Positions 18,981-26,799 of a stretch of 64,000 bases of DNA are shown one piece after another. Numbering within the stretch: position 1 is the stretch's first letter; every line of letters begins with the position of its first letter. Origin of the DNA: Chersky-840 sp963794615 (GTDB taxonomy: Bacteria; Actinomycetota; Acidimicrobiia; Acidimicrobiales; UBA8190). Below the pieces are notes generated by a model. It made no database searches and was not told the DNA's origin. It saw nothing but the letters and a program-made list of their open reading frames with translations. The position numbers were made by a program, and so were the translations under genes. Where the stretch lies: contig CAWCEP010000009.1 in the NCBI GenBank assembly GCA_963794615.1, forward strand, positions 186,001-250,000. The letters are read 5' to 3'.

Positions 18981-20087
18981 TCAACGACGGAAGTGTGGGA
19001 TGACCTCGGTCCCCATGAGCTCGATCGTCTGCATGACCGCTTCGTGGGAGATCTTGTACGGGTTCACCAGGCACAGCAGCAGGTCGATCCCGGCTTCCTC
19101 GTAGAGCTTGACCGTCTCGATGCAGTCCTCGGGGGTGCCGAGCACACAGGCGTTCGCCTCGACGAGGTACTCGAGCGAGAGCAGGTCGAGCGCGCCTTCG
19201 TCATCGATCCTCTTCATGTCGGCGGCGTAGGCATACGAGCCCAGGTCCTGCTGGCGCTCGATCATCCAGTCGGTCATCGACGCGATGTGCCGGGCGCCGG
19301 TCTTCGGGTACCACTCGAAGGACTCCCGAGCGGCGTCGTGGGCGGCGGCACGGTCCCGATCGCACAGGGCCATGGTGAAGGTGGCGGCCTGGTTGTTCAC
19401 GAAGGCGCCGATCGGCGAGGTGCAGTCGGCCACGGCTTGGCGGTAGATGTCGACCTTGGCCTTCACCTCTTGGGGTGACACCCCGACGGCGAACGAGCAC
19501 AGGCCCAGGCCGAGCGAGCCGACCTGGCGGTGCCCGTCCTCGCTGCTCGTGGCCCCCCAGATGGGCGGGTGGGGGCTCTGGCGGGGCTTGGGTTGGACCC
19601 GTCGCTTCGGCATCTGCCAGTACTTGCCGTCGAGCTCGTACTCCTCGTTGGTCCAGCACCCCACCACGTGGCCGATGGCCTCCTGCCACATGGCGCGTGT
19701 CTCGGCGGGGTCGACCCCGAAGCCCTCCAGCTCTGCTCGGGTCGAGGATCGTCCCGTGCCGAGGTCCACGCGACCATCGGAGAGGAGGTCGAGCACGGCC
19801 ACCGATTCCGCCGTCCGCACGGGATGGTTGTAGGGCTGGGGCATGAGCCGCACGCCGTAGCCGATCCGGATCCGCTCGGTCAGCGCGGCCACGGCCCCGT
19901 ACAGGACCTCGGGATTCGAGCAGTGCGAGAACTCGGGGAGGAAGTGGTGCTCCACGGTCCAAAAGGCGTCCCACCCGTAGCGCTCGCCCGCCACGGCTTG
20001 GGCGAGGACGTTCTTGTAGGCCGTGTACTCGCTGTCGGGGCCCCACGGTTGGGGAACGGGGATCTCGTAGAACAAAGCGAATTGCAC
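18981..20087 (-). CDS. LLM class flavin-dependent oxidoreductase
   Basis: Luciferase-like monooxygenase of 368 residues, close to the alkanal-monooxygenase-type subfamily: QFALFYEIPVPQPWG at the start, WDAFWTVEHHFLPEFSHCSNP and SDGRVDLGTGRSSTRAELEG. It probably oxidises a substrate with reduced FMN. I choose GTG at 20087 over ATG 20105 because family proteins begin with (M)xFALFYEIPVP and an AGGA sequence lies 10 bases before the GTG. Divergent from the SDR gene across about 70 bases. Confidence 0.87.
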   Translation of the reverse strand: MQFALFYEIPVPQPWGPDSEYTAYKNVLAQAVAGERYGWDAFWTVEHHFLPEFSHCSNPEVLYGAVAALTERIRIGYGVRLMPQPYNHPVRTAESVAVLDLLSDGRVDLGTGRSSTRAELEGFGVDPAETRAMWQEAIGHVVGCWTNEEYELDGKYWQMPKRRVQPKPRQSPHPPIWGATSSEDGHRQVGSLGLGLCSFAVGVSPQEVKAKVDIYRQAVADCTSPIGAFVNNQAATFTMALCDRDRAAAHDAARESFEWYPKTGARHIASMTDWMIERQQDLGSYAYAADMKRIDDEGALDLLSLEYLVEANACVLGTPEDCIETVKLYEEAGIDLLLCLVNPYKISHEAVMQTIELMGTEVIPHFRR

Positions 20088-20157
20088 GGTGCAGGGTCCT
20101 ATCATCCAGCCCACCCGCCGACAAACCGCCGGGGGGGCGAGACAGGGAAGGGGTCCC

Positions 20158-20964
20158 ATGCGTGGGCTGGCCGGCAAGAACGTGATCGTCACCGGGGCGG
20201 CGTCGGGGATCGGCCGGGCGTGCGCGGCGCGCCTTCTCGAGGAGGGCGCCAGCGTCATGGGTGGCGATCTGGCTCCGCCCCCGGACGCGCCGGCGGCGCC
20301 GGCAGGCCAGGGAGCGTGGGCCTTCACGCCGGTCGACGTCACCGACGAGGCCTCGGTCGTGCACCTCGTGGACGAAGCCGCCCGTGCCTTTGGGCGCGTC
20401 GACGGGCTCGTGAACGCGGCCGGTGTGGCCGGAGGCGGTGCGGTCCACATGGTCGACACCGCCGAATGGAACCGCGTCGTGGGGGTGAACCTCTACGGCA
20501 CCTTCCTCACGGCCAAGCACGCCATCGCCCGCATGCTCGACCAGGCGCTCGTGGAAGGAGCCCGGGGTGCGGTGGTCACGATCGCCAGCATCGAGGGCAT
20601 CGAGGGCACCGCCGGCGGCAGCGCCTACAGCGCGTCGAAGGGTGGCGTCGTGATCCTCACCAAGAACATGGCCATCGACTACGCGGGCCGCGGCATCCGC
20701 GTCAACACGGTGTGCCCGGGCTTCATCGACACCCCGATGACCAAGGCCATCTTCGGCGAGGGCATGGAGCGCGCCCGCCGGGAGATCGTCGCCGAACACA
20801 AGCTGGGTAGATTCGGCCAGCCCGACGAGATCGCCGCCGCGGCGGCATTCCTCCTCTCCGCGGATGCTTCGTTCATCACGGGCCATGCTCTGGTGGTCGA
20901 CGGCGGCTACACCGCGGGCCGCGATCACGGTGTGACAGAGATGTTGGGGCTGTCGGGTCCGTAA
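20158..20964 (+). CDS. SDR family NAD(P)-dependent oxidoreductase
   Basis: Classical short-chain dehydrogenase of 268 residues. The cofactor motif GAASGIGR is at 13-20, LVNAAGVAGG in the middle, Ser144 in TIASIEG, and the YSASK pair has Tyr157 and Lys161, followed by the family's RVNTVCPGFIDTPM. Start at ATG 20158 with AGGGAAGGGG just upstream. The substrate is not evident; the divergent LLM/esterase pair may belong to the same pathway. Confidence 0.92.
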   Translation: MRGLAGKNVIVTGAASGIGRACAARLLEEGASVMGGDLAPPPDAPAAPAGQGAWAFTPVDVTDEASVVHLVDEAARAFGRVDGLVNAAGVAGGGAVHMVDTAEWNRVVGVNLYGTFLTAKHAIARMLDQALVEGARGAVVTIASIEGIEGTAGGSAYSASKGGVVILTKNMAIDYAGRGIRVNTVCPGFIDTPMTKAIFGEGMERARREIVAEHKLGRFGQPDEIAAAAAFLLSADASFITGHALVVDGGYTAGRDHGVTEMLGLSGP

Positions 20965-21107
20965 GCGCGTTCGGGCAGACGTTTACTGCGCCCGGCCTAC
21001 CCCCCGTTCACGGGTGATCCCGCCTGGTGTGGTGGCCCTGAGACCCGGCCAGCCCAGGCACGCAGCACTGACACTTGCGGGTGGTCCTGCCCTGACGGGA
21101 ACCAATC

Positions 21108-21713
21108 GTGGCTCCGCGGACATTATTAGGTGTGAGACACACCAAGGCGACCGGCGCCACCTCCGCCGCCGAGTCGTCGGATGCGGTCGCCTTCGGCCAA
21201 CTCTTCGGTCGTCACGCCCAGGCCGTCTACACCTTCTGTGCGCGTCGAACGGCCGACCTGGCCTGGGCAGAGGACCTCACCTCCGTTACCTTCCTCGAGG
21301 CTTGGCGTTGTCGGGACAGGGCGCCATCGGAAGACGTCGGCAGTGCCCTCCCTTGGCTTCTCGGTGTATCGAACAACGTGGTGCGGAACGCCAGGCGGGG
21401 GCAGCGCCGATACAAAGAAGTCTTGGAGCGGCTTCCTGCCCCGCCGGTGGTCCCTCCGGCCGAAGACCAAGCGATCGCTCGCTCCGCGACCGAGGCCGGG
21501 TTACGACACGCACTCGACACCATCGCGGCACTCCCTGAACGGGAGCAGGAGGTGGTCATGTTGGTCTTGTGGAGCGGCCTGTCCTACGAGGAGGCGGCCA
21601 CGACGCTGGCGATTCCAGTCGGCACCGTGCGATCACGTCTCTCGCGGGCCCGAACCAAGCTCCAGATTGCGCTCAGCACCCCTGCACATGCCGTCCTAAA
21701 GGAGTCTTCATGA
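21108..21713 (+). CDS. ECF-type sigma-70 family RNA polymerase sigma factor
   Basis: Sigma factor of about 200 residues. Region 2 is seen in FGQLFGRHAQAVYTFCARRT and AEDLTSVTFLEAW, region 4 in LDTIAALPEREQEVVMLVLW and AATTLAIPVGTVRSRLSRAR. It directs RNA polymerase to an unknown regulon. GTG 21108 is taken as the start, but GTG 21132 is a real alternative: CATTAT at 21121-21126 could be a -10 box for a leaderless transcript beginning there. Its TGA overlaps the ATG of the downstream membrane protein by four bases. Confidence 0.88.
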   Translation: MAPRTLLGVRHTKATGATSAAESSDAVAFGQLFGRHAQAVYTFCARRTADLAWAEDLTSVTFLEAWRCRDRAPSEDVGSALPWLLGVSNNVVRNARRGQRRYKEVLERLPAPPVVPPAEDQAIARSATEAGLRHALDTIAALPEREQEVVMLVLWSGLSYEEAATTLAIPVGTVRSRLSRARTKLQIALSTPAHAVLKESS

Positions 21714-22534
21714 TCGACTTGCAACCCGCACCTGTGCCCGAACTCAGCGAGGAGTGGATCACTTCGCACCAGACCGCGCTCATCAGCATTCTCTCTCAGA
21801 GGCGGCGCAGGCCGCTCAAGTGGGTGGCCCTCGCCGGTGCGACAGCTGCGGCCGCTACCGTCTCGAGCCTCGTCCTTGTCGGCGGAAGCGAACAGTCTGC
21901 ATTCGCTGGTTGGTCCCCTTCCCCGACGCCGCCCGCTCGCGGCCAGCTCACCTCCGCCGATGCCGGTTGCCAGGCGCATCTCGCCCAGGTCCCACCTTCC
22001 TCCAACAAGGGCTCCGGCGCCGCATCCTTGGCGCCCGAGCTGAGCGACGTTCGGGGTCCCTACACGGTCACCGTGTTCGGCGATGGCACTGGGAGCGGTG
22101 CCCTGTTGTGCATCACCACCCCGGATGGCAACTCGGCATTGCGCTGGCTGATGCAGTCGGGCGCACCTGTGAGCACCGGCGCCATCGCGGTGGACCAGAT
22201 CAGCATCTTGGCCCGCGACAGTGAGCCGTACACCTTGGTGGAAGGTCGCACCGGGAATGGGGTCACCGGTGTGAACCTTGTCCTCGGGAATGGGAGCAAG
22301 GTGGCGGCGACCAGCGGCAACGGAGTGTTCATTGCCTGGTGGCCAGGGAGCGAAAGCATCACCGCTGCGATCGTCTCGACTGCGACCGGCGTTTCGACTC
22401 AGACCTTGAACCTACCCGGCCCTGGCATCCCAGACTCCCCCAAGGCTCCACCGCCATCTTCTCCTGGGACCCAGACGTCCTGCATTCCGAGTGCGGATGT
22501 CGCCTGTTCGGTCGGGACACCGGGGCCGTCCTGA
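21710..22534 (+). CDS. Membrane-anchored partner of the ECF sigma factor (putative anti-sigma/CU044_5270-like)
   Basis: Protein of 274 residues. A cytoplasmic N-terminus of about 36 residues with ELSEEWITSHQTALISILSQ is followed by one membrane helix (about 38-58) and a secreted Gly/Ser-rich domain that ends in a Pro-rich tail. It lacks the zinc-binding His/Cys motif of ZAS anti-sigma factors. Its position, overlapping the sigma gene by ATGA with AAAGGAG upstream, suggests it controls that sigma factor from the membrane, but the sequence alone does not prove this. Confidence 0.7.
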   Translation: MIDLQPAPVPELSEEWITSHQTALISILSQRRRRPLKWVALAGATAAAATVSSLVLVGGSEQSAFAGWSPSPTPPARGQLTSADAGCQAHLAQVPPSSNKGSGAASLAPELSDVRGPYTVTVFGDGTGSGALLCITTPDGNSALRWLMQSGAPVSTGAIAVDQISILARDSEPYTLVEGRTGNGVTGVNLVLGNGSKVAATSGNGVFIAWWPGSESITAAIVSTATGVSTQTLNLPGPGIPDSPKAPPPSSPGTQTSCIPSADVACSVGTPGPS

Positions 22535-22810
22535 ATTGCGAGCGGGGTCTTGTGCCAGAAGGCGACCGGTCGCCGGCGTCCTGTTCAGATGCGATCTCGG
22601 TGTCCCCTCTGCGTCCGACGGTTGCACCGGATTCGGGTGGCCCGGCCACAGGGTGACCCGATCGGGGATCACCACCGCCGAGCGATACCGCGTGGCCCGG
22701 CTGGCCAGAGCATCGTGAGCGGCAGACCATGCTCGTACTTCGACGCCGAGCGGCGTTGATGTGACCAATGACCCTAGCTCGATCACTCTGCCCCGAGGAA
22801 GGATGTGGTC
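22535..22810. other. Intergenic, no gene seen
   Basis: About 276 bases after the sigma operon. Frames exist on both strands but none has protein-like composition or a ribosome-binding site. A GAGGAAGGA motif at its right end belongs to the next gene. Confidence 0.5.
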
Positions 22811-22999
22811 GTGGCCGACAACGGGAAGAGGAGTGCGGCGGGTGGTGTCGGGGGAATCTGGTTTCTCGGCTTCATCGGGGCACTCGTTTACTACATCCAC
22901 ACTCACTCGGGGACGTTCTGGCTGGTGCTCTTGGCCATTATGAAGTCCACGGTGTGGCCAGCATTCCTCGTCTACCACCTCCTGACGTTGAAGCCATAA
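22811..22999 (+). CDS. Small membrane protein of unknown function
   Basis: Protein of 62 residues with two hydrophobic segments: GGIWFLGFIGALVYYIHTH and FWLVLLAIMKSTVWPAFLVY. This pattern (a first helix ending in ALVYY and a second ending in VWPAFLVYxLL) is a recurrent small actinobacterial membrane protein with no known role. The GTG at 22811 is chosen because GAGGAAGGA ends about 7 bases before it; GTG 22805 would be too close. Confidence 0.7.
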   Translation: MADNGKRSAAGGVGGIWFLGFIGALVYYIHTHSGTFWLVLLAIMKSTVWPAFLVYHLLTLKP

Positions 23000-23349
23000 C
23001 CATGAGTCACCAGGCGTTCCGTTCTGGCATCCGACGCTCAGGGTGGTAGCAAAGTGGCCCGGGCGGTACGTGCCGTTCACGACTGCGGGCGGCCTCAACG
23101 GAGAGGGTTGGCCATAGCGCAGAATCGGGGTACCCGCCTGGCCCATTTATCGAAGTCACCACTCGAAGCGCGCCGGATCCCGGCGAACGGATGAGTGGTC
23201 CCGACTGCACCCTGGTCGCGGCTCGGAACGTTACCGGCCGGGGTTCAGTTGTCGGGAGGCTCGGCAGGGATGCGCGATCCGGCGCTTCGAGGTATATGCG
23301 GATGGGTGCAATCCTCGAGGTGCTGGGCGCTTGCCAACCCTTACCAAAC
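23000..23349. other. Intergenic, nothing recognised
   Basis: 350 bases between the small membrane protein and the convergent DsbA-like gene. I find no coding frame, tRNA or clear hairpin here. Base composition is less GC-rich than the flanks. Confidence 0.5.
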
Positions 23350-23967
23350 TCAGGTCTTGAAGCACTCTGTAAGGAACAAGTCGAGTGCATCGGCGTTACG
23401 GCGAAGGTGGATATGGCCTCCAGTATCTCTTGAGATGTCTAGAGATGGGCAAAAGGCTTCAATGTCTCCACAGAAGAAGTGCGGCGAACCTAAGACCCCG
23501 CGAGACTGGCCTTCACGCCAGTCCTCCCTCACCTTTTCATGGTCTTGGGCGCCGACATCGACGACGCCATGTGCGTTGGCCACCCCGACGAGGACCTCTT
23601 GGCGAGAAATGTCGTGTGCCGCCTCGAATAGGGAATCACGCAGCGCGAGACTCACGGCTTCGCCTATGCGGTCACCGTGGCGGTAGGCGGCGGCGGCAAG
23701 AGCCAGTGCGGGCAGAGAGGTACGTGGGAGGCGACTGTGGTCAAACTGAGTGAAGAGGTCGGGGGCCACTTGCGATCGCAGGGCATCCACGTGCTCAGCC
23801 GTGGCCAGAGGGTCGAGCGGCTGCCCGTTGACCAGTTCGAGCGGCCAGGCTCGAACCCGGAGGACGACATCGTCACGTCCCAGCTGATCCCGCCTCTGAA
23901 CAACCATGTGCAGTCCCACGTGGGTGAATGGGCAGCAGACGTCTGCGTACACCTCGATTACGCGCAT
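23350..23967 (-). CDS. DsbA/FrnE-family thioredoxin-fold protein
   Basis: Protein of 205 residues of the DsbA-like (2-hydroxychromene-2-carboxylate isomerase/FrnE) family. It begins MRVIEVYADVCCPFTHVGLH: the position of the CxxC motif holds CPFT (Cys12 and Thr15), so the second active-site cysteine is missing. The C-terminal GVLGSPHFFCGDIEAFCPSL has the cis-proline region. A disulfide isomerase or glutathione-type isomerase role is possible; classical dithiol oxidation is unlikely with one Cys. ATG 23967 is chosen as the start of the conserved domain. It lies 73 bases downstream of the sulfur operon on the same strand. Confidence 0.8.
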   Translation of the reverse strand: MRVIEVYADVCCPFTHVGLHMVVQRRDQLGRDDVVLRVRAWPLELVNGQPLDPLATAEHVDALRSQVAPDLFTQFDHSRLPRTSLPALALAAAAYRHGDRIGEAVSLALRDSLFEAAHDISRQEVLVGVANAHGVVDVGAQDHEKVREDWREGQSRGVLGSPHFFCGDIEAFCPSLDISRDTGGHIHLRRNADALDLFLTECFKT

Positions 23968-24040
23968 GATCGCACCCTTCGCTTGCGGACTCCACTGCAC
24001 TCCAGGGGTGATCGGTCATCCCGCGAACACCCATCAGTGG

Positions 24041-24508
24041 TCATGTGAAGATGATCTCACCGCCCGCGGCCCTTTCGTAGAACTCGCCGACGGTAATGAT
24101 GTCCGAGACCTGTTCGATGAAGTCGTCTTTGGTGAACCCGAACAGATCGACCGACGCCTTGCAGGCGAACATGCCGCACCCGGTATCGGCGATCATCTCG
24201 ACGAACTCGGGTATCGAAGGGATGTCAAAGTCCTCCATCTTCTTCTCGAGCATGTGGGTGGCGATGGCCGACATGCCGGGTAGCCCACCGAGCATCGTGG
24301 CGATGTGCATCCCCGGGTTGCCCACCGTCGCCACCTTGATGTGCTCAAAGCGCTTCTTGTGGATGGCGTCGAGGCCGAAGAAGGTGAAAAAGAGGTTGGC
24401 CTCGATCCCCTCCGCTCTGGCCCCGTTGGCCATGATCAGCCCGGGGTAGATGCCTTCGAGCGAGCCCTTGGAGATGATGATGGACACCTTCTCGATCGTG
24501 TCACCCAT
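24041..24508 (-). CDS. DsrE/DsrE2-like sulfur-carrier protein
   Basis: Protein of 155 residues of the DsrE/DsrF/DrsE superfamily. LFFTFFGLDAIHKKRFEHIK and the cysteine segment ADTGCGMFACKASVDLFG (Cys111, Cys116) match the DsrE2 type, which passes persulfide sulfur between partners. It is the third gene of a minus-strand operon after the quinone reductase-like and TusE-like genes, with AAAGGAG before its ATG. Membrane anchoring, present in some DsrE2 proteins, is not evident here. Confidence 0.82.
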   Translation of the reverse strand: MGDTIEKVSIIISKGSLEGIYPGLIMANGARAEGIEANLFFTFFGLDAIHKKRFEHIKVATVGNPGMHIATMLGGLPGMSAIATHMLEKKMEDFDIPSIPEFVEMIADTGCGMFACKASVDLFGFTKDDFIEQVSDIITVGEFYERAAGGEIIFT

Positions 24509-24532
24509 GCCTGTGCTCCTTTTGGCGCTCCA

Positions 24533-24850
24533 TTAGATGCAACCGCGGGGTTTCGGGATGCCGGCGATCTTGGCGGCGATCTTGGCCGGCCCCTTCGGGA
24601 ACAGCTGATAGAGCTCCTTGATGGAGACTCCCGAGGTCTTACCGAGCACCCGGACAGTGGGTCCGGTCCCCTTGGCGAAGTACTCGGAGCGCATGAACCT
24701 GATGACCTGCCAGTGCAGCTCCGTGAGCGGGTCGATGCCCTCGTTGCGAGCGAGCTCAACTGCCACGTCCTCGGTCCATTGGTCGGGTTCCACGAGGAAC
24801 CCCTCGTCGTTGAGCTCGACGTCGACACCAGCCAATGTGGTGAGCGTCAT
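24533..24850 (-). CDS. TusE/DsrC/DsvC family sulfur relay protein
   Basis: Protein of 105 residues with the full DsrC fold signature: DEGFLVEPDQWTEDVAVELA, then LTELHWQVIRFMR, and the mobile C-terminal arm LFPKGPAKIAAKIAGIPKPR ending GCI. The penultimate Cys104 (CysA) is present, but the position of CysB is Ala93. Dissimilatory DsrC needs both cysteines to form its trisulfide, so this is a TusE- or RspA-type carrier that binds sulfur on one Cys. Its ATG overlaps the stop of the quinone-reductase-like gene (ATGA). Confidence 0.87.
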   Translation of the reverse strand: MTLTTLAGVDVELNDEGFLVEPDQWTEDVAVELARNEGIDPLTELHWQVIRFMRSEYFAKGTGPTVRVLGKTSGVSIKELYQLFPKGPAKIAAKIAGIPKPRGCI

Positions 24851-26109
24851 AGTGTGCTTGCCTCCTTGAGGGTGGTCACCGGGTGCTGCTTCCCATGGCT
24901 TGGCATGGCGCTCGTGATGCCCGGAATGTCCCGACCGGGCAGCAGGCTGTGCCAATACAGCCACTGGAACATCAGCTTGCCCAGGTGATTCAGATGGGAC
25001 TCTTTGAGGAGCGGGAGCCCAACCCGGCCCGGGAAATGCCCGGGCAGGGGCTCGGTCTCGTAGTTGAAGTCGATGAGCATCGCCTTGGAGAACCCGGTCT
25101 CGATGAAGCAGTTGGCGTGCCCGTCGTAGGAAGCATCAAGGGGCTCACCGGCGAGGAACCGGCGGATGTTCTCGACGAGGACCTCTCCCTCGAAGTGGGT
25201 GACCGACCCCGCCTTGGAGATAGGCAGAGCCGCGGCATCTCCCACGGCGAACACGTTGGGCCGGGCTTTGGACTGAAGCGTGTGCTCGTCGACCGGCACG
25301 AAGTCGAGTTCGTCGCCGAGGCCCGGGGAGGCGGCCACGTACGGCGCCCCGTTGTGGACGGGGATGACCACGGCCAGGTCGAAGGGAACCTCGCGGTCAT
25401 CCCACGAAACCAGCTTCCCTGCCTCTCCGTCGACCGAGCCGGTGTTGAACTCGGTCACGAGCTCGATGCCGCGTTCGGCGAGCATCCCGCCCAGCGCCTT
25501 CGACGCCACCGGCTTCGTGAAGGCGCCATCGAGAGAAGTGACGTAGGTCAGCTCCACGCGGTTGCGAATGCCACGCTCACGGAAGTACCAGTCAGCCAGG
25601 AAACAGAATTCGAGTGGTGCCACTGGGCATTTGATGGGCATCTCGACGACGTTGACTACGAGACGACCACCGTCGAATGTGGCCAACGATTCTTCGAGTG
25701 CTGCTGCCCCTTCCGGTGTGTAAAACGTGAAGACCTTCTCCATCCACCCCGGCCCCGTGAGGCCTTCGGTCTCCTCGGGTGCCAGGACGCAACCGGTTGC
25801 CACCACCAGGACGTCAAAGGCGAGTTTGCTCGAGTCCGCCAGGTGCACTGCCTGTGTGTCGAGATCGACGTGGTCGACGGCCGTGGTTCGATAGTCAATG
25901 CCGGGGTGGAGCTGACGTCCACGGGGGCGAACGATGTCCTCGGGGTGGGTGAGCCCGAAGGGAACGAACAGCAGTCCCGGCTGGTAGACATGGCGGTCGT
26001 TCTGATCGACCACCGTGATGGACGCCTCGCCGAGCCCATAAGCCCTTCGCAGGCGGTTGGCGGTCAGGGTCCCGCCCGTTCCCCCGCCCAAGACGACGAT
26101 TCGATGCAC
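24847..26109 (-). CDS. Sulfide:quinone oxidoreductase-like FAD protein
   Basis: Flavoprotein of 420 residues. The FAD dinucleotide motif GGGTGG is at 8-13, the family ATG motif at VVATGCVLAPEETEG, and the second GD motif at VFAVGDAAALPISKAG. Cysteines at 107, 161 (IKCPVAP), 169 and 334 include those expected for sulfide or persulfide chemistry in SQR-type enzymes. It probably oxidises sulfide or sulfane sulfur at the membrane and passes sulfur to the TusE and DsrE proteins encoded next. GTG start at 26109 with CGGAG upstream. The SQR subtype is not assigned, and a nitrite- or NADH-linked relative is less likely. Confidence 0.85.
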   Translation of the reverse strand: MHRIVVLGGGTGGTLTANRLRRAYGLGEASITVVDQNDRHVYQPGLLFVPFGLTHPEDIVRPRGRQLHPGIDYRTTAVDHVDLDTQAVHLADSSKLAFDVLVVATGCVLAPEETEGLTGPGWMEKVFTFYTPEGAAALEESLATFDGGRLVVNVVEMPIKCPVAPLEFCFLADWYFRERGIRNRVELTYVTSLDGAFTKPVASKALGGMLAERGIELVTEFNTGSVDGEAGKLVSWDDREVPFDLAVVIPVHNGAPYVAASPGLGDELDFVPVDEHTLQSKARPNVFAVGDAAALPISKAGSVTHFEGEVLVENIRRFLAGEPLDASYDGHANCFIETGFSKAMLIDFNYETEPLPGHFPGRVGLPLLKESHLNHLGKLMFQWLYWHSLLPGRDIPGITSAMPSHGKQHPVTTLKEASTL

Positions 26110-26176
26110 GTACGGACTCCGATCTGCTCGATTTCAGCTTGACAGCTATCCAATTGAGGCTGGCAGGGTCCAAGGT

Positions 26177-26197
26177 CCTTTCCCAGGATCGGAAAGG
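26177..26197. promoter_or_regulatory. Inverted repeat upstream of the sulfur operon
   Basis: CCTTTCC and GGAAAGG form perfect 7-bp arms around a 7-base loop, 68 bases before the SQR-like start. It is a candidate operator for a sulfide- or persulfide-sensing repressor, or a leader hairpin. Confidence 0.35.
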
Positions 26198-26355
26198 GGG
26201 CATGGCTAGAGCAAGAAGGAGGCGGGCCGCCCGGCAAACCATCGGGCCCGCGGTGCAAGCGATGTATCTATGCGCCGCCAAATGACCGAAATGCTCGATG
26301 GCTTTCTGACCGGCCGTTTCGTGGACCCGTCCTCTCCCGGGCGGCGGCCGCACCT

Positions 26356-26790
26356 TCAGATTCCGACTGGAATGTGTATCCAATGGGACCGCGGTGTAAG
26401 TGCCGCTCCCGACCGGCGAGTTGGTAGGACGGGTGACGGCGGTGGGGGGTCGGTAATTGGCGTTATGCGCTCCGGCGTGGCTTGCTCAATGCGTATCAGA
26501 TCGGGTTGCGCCGGATCGGCAAACAGGCCGGTACGTGCGACCTGCGCAGTATTCACGTCGAGGGGAGCCAGAGTCAGCGCACGCTTAGCGTCTGACTCCA
26601 ATGTGGCCAGGAGATCATTGGCCTCGGAGAAGCGCCCAAGTAGTCCTACGTCCATGGCGTATGCGAGCCTGGCTCTGAGTGTCTGAGGGTGGCAGTCACC
26701 AAAGAGAGCGCCGTAGCCGTCACAGGCCAGTTCATCAAGCTCAGCAGCGGAATCCCAGTTCCCCCAGACGAGGGTGGCGATGACAGCCAA
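26356..26790 (-). pseudogene. Possible remnant of a TPR-type gene
   Basis: The frame contains FGDCHPQTLRARLAYAMDVG followed by LLGRFSEANDLLATLE, which resembles one tetratricopeptide unit of the kind found after NB-ARC domains in actinobacterial regulators. The rest has no recognisable domain, and the only start near the 5' end is TTG, 10 bases from the permease stop. I think it is the decayed end of a larger gene. The remainder of 26110-26799 shows no gene. Confidence 0.3.
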
Positions 26791-26799
26791 TGAGCGGAG

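Noticed and set aside
26356..26790. Functional adenylate-cyclase-type TPR regulator
   Set aside because: Only one weak TPR unit is visible, with a TTG start and no other domain; I list it as a remnant only.
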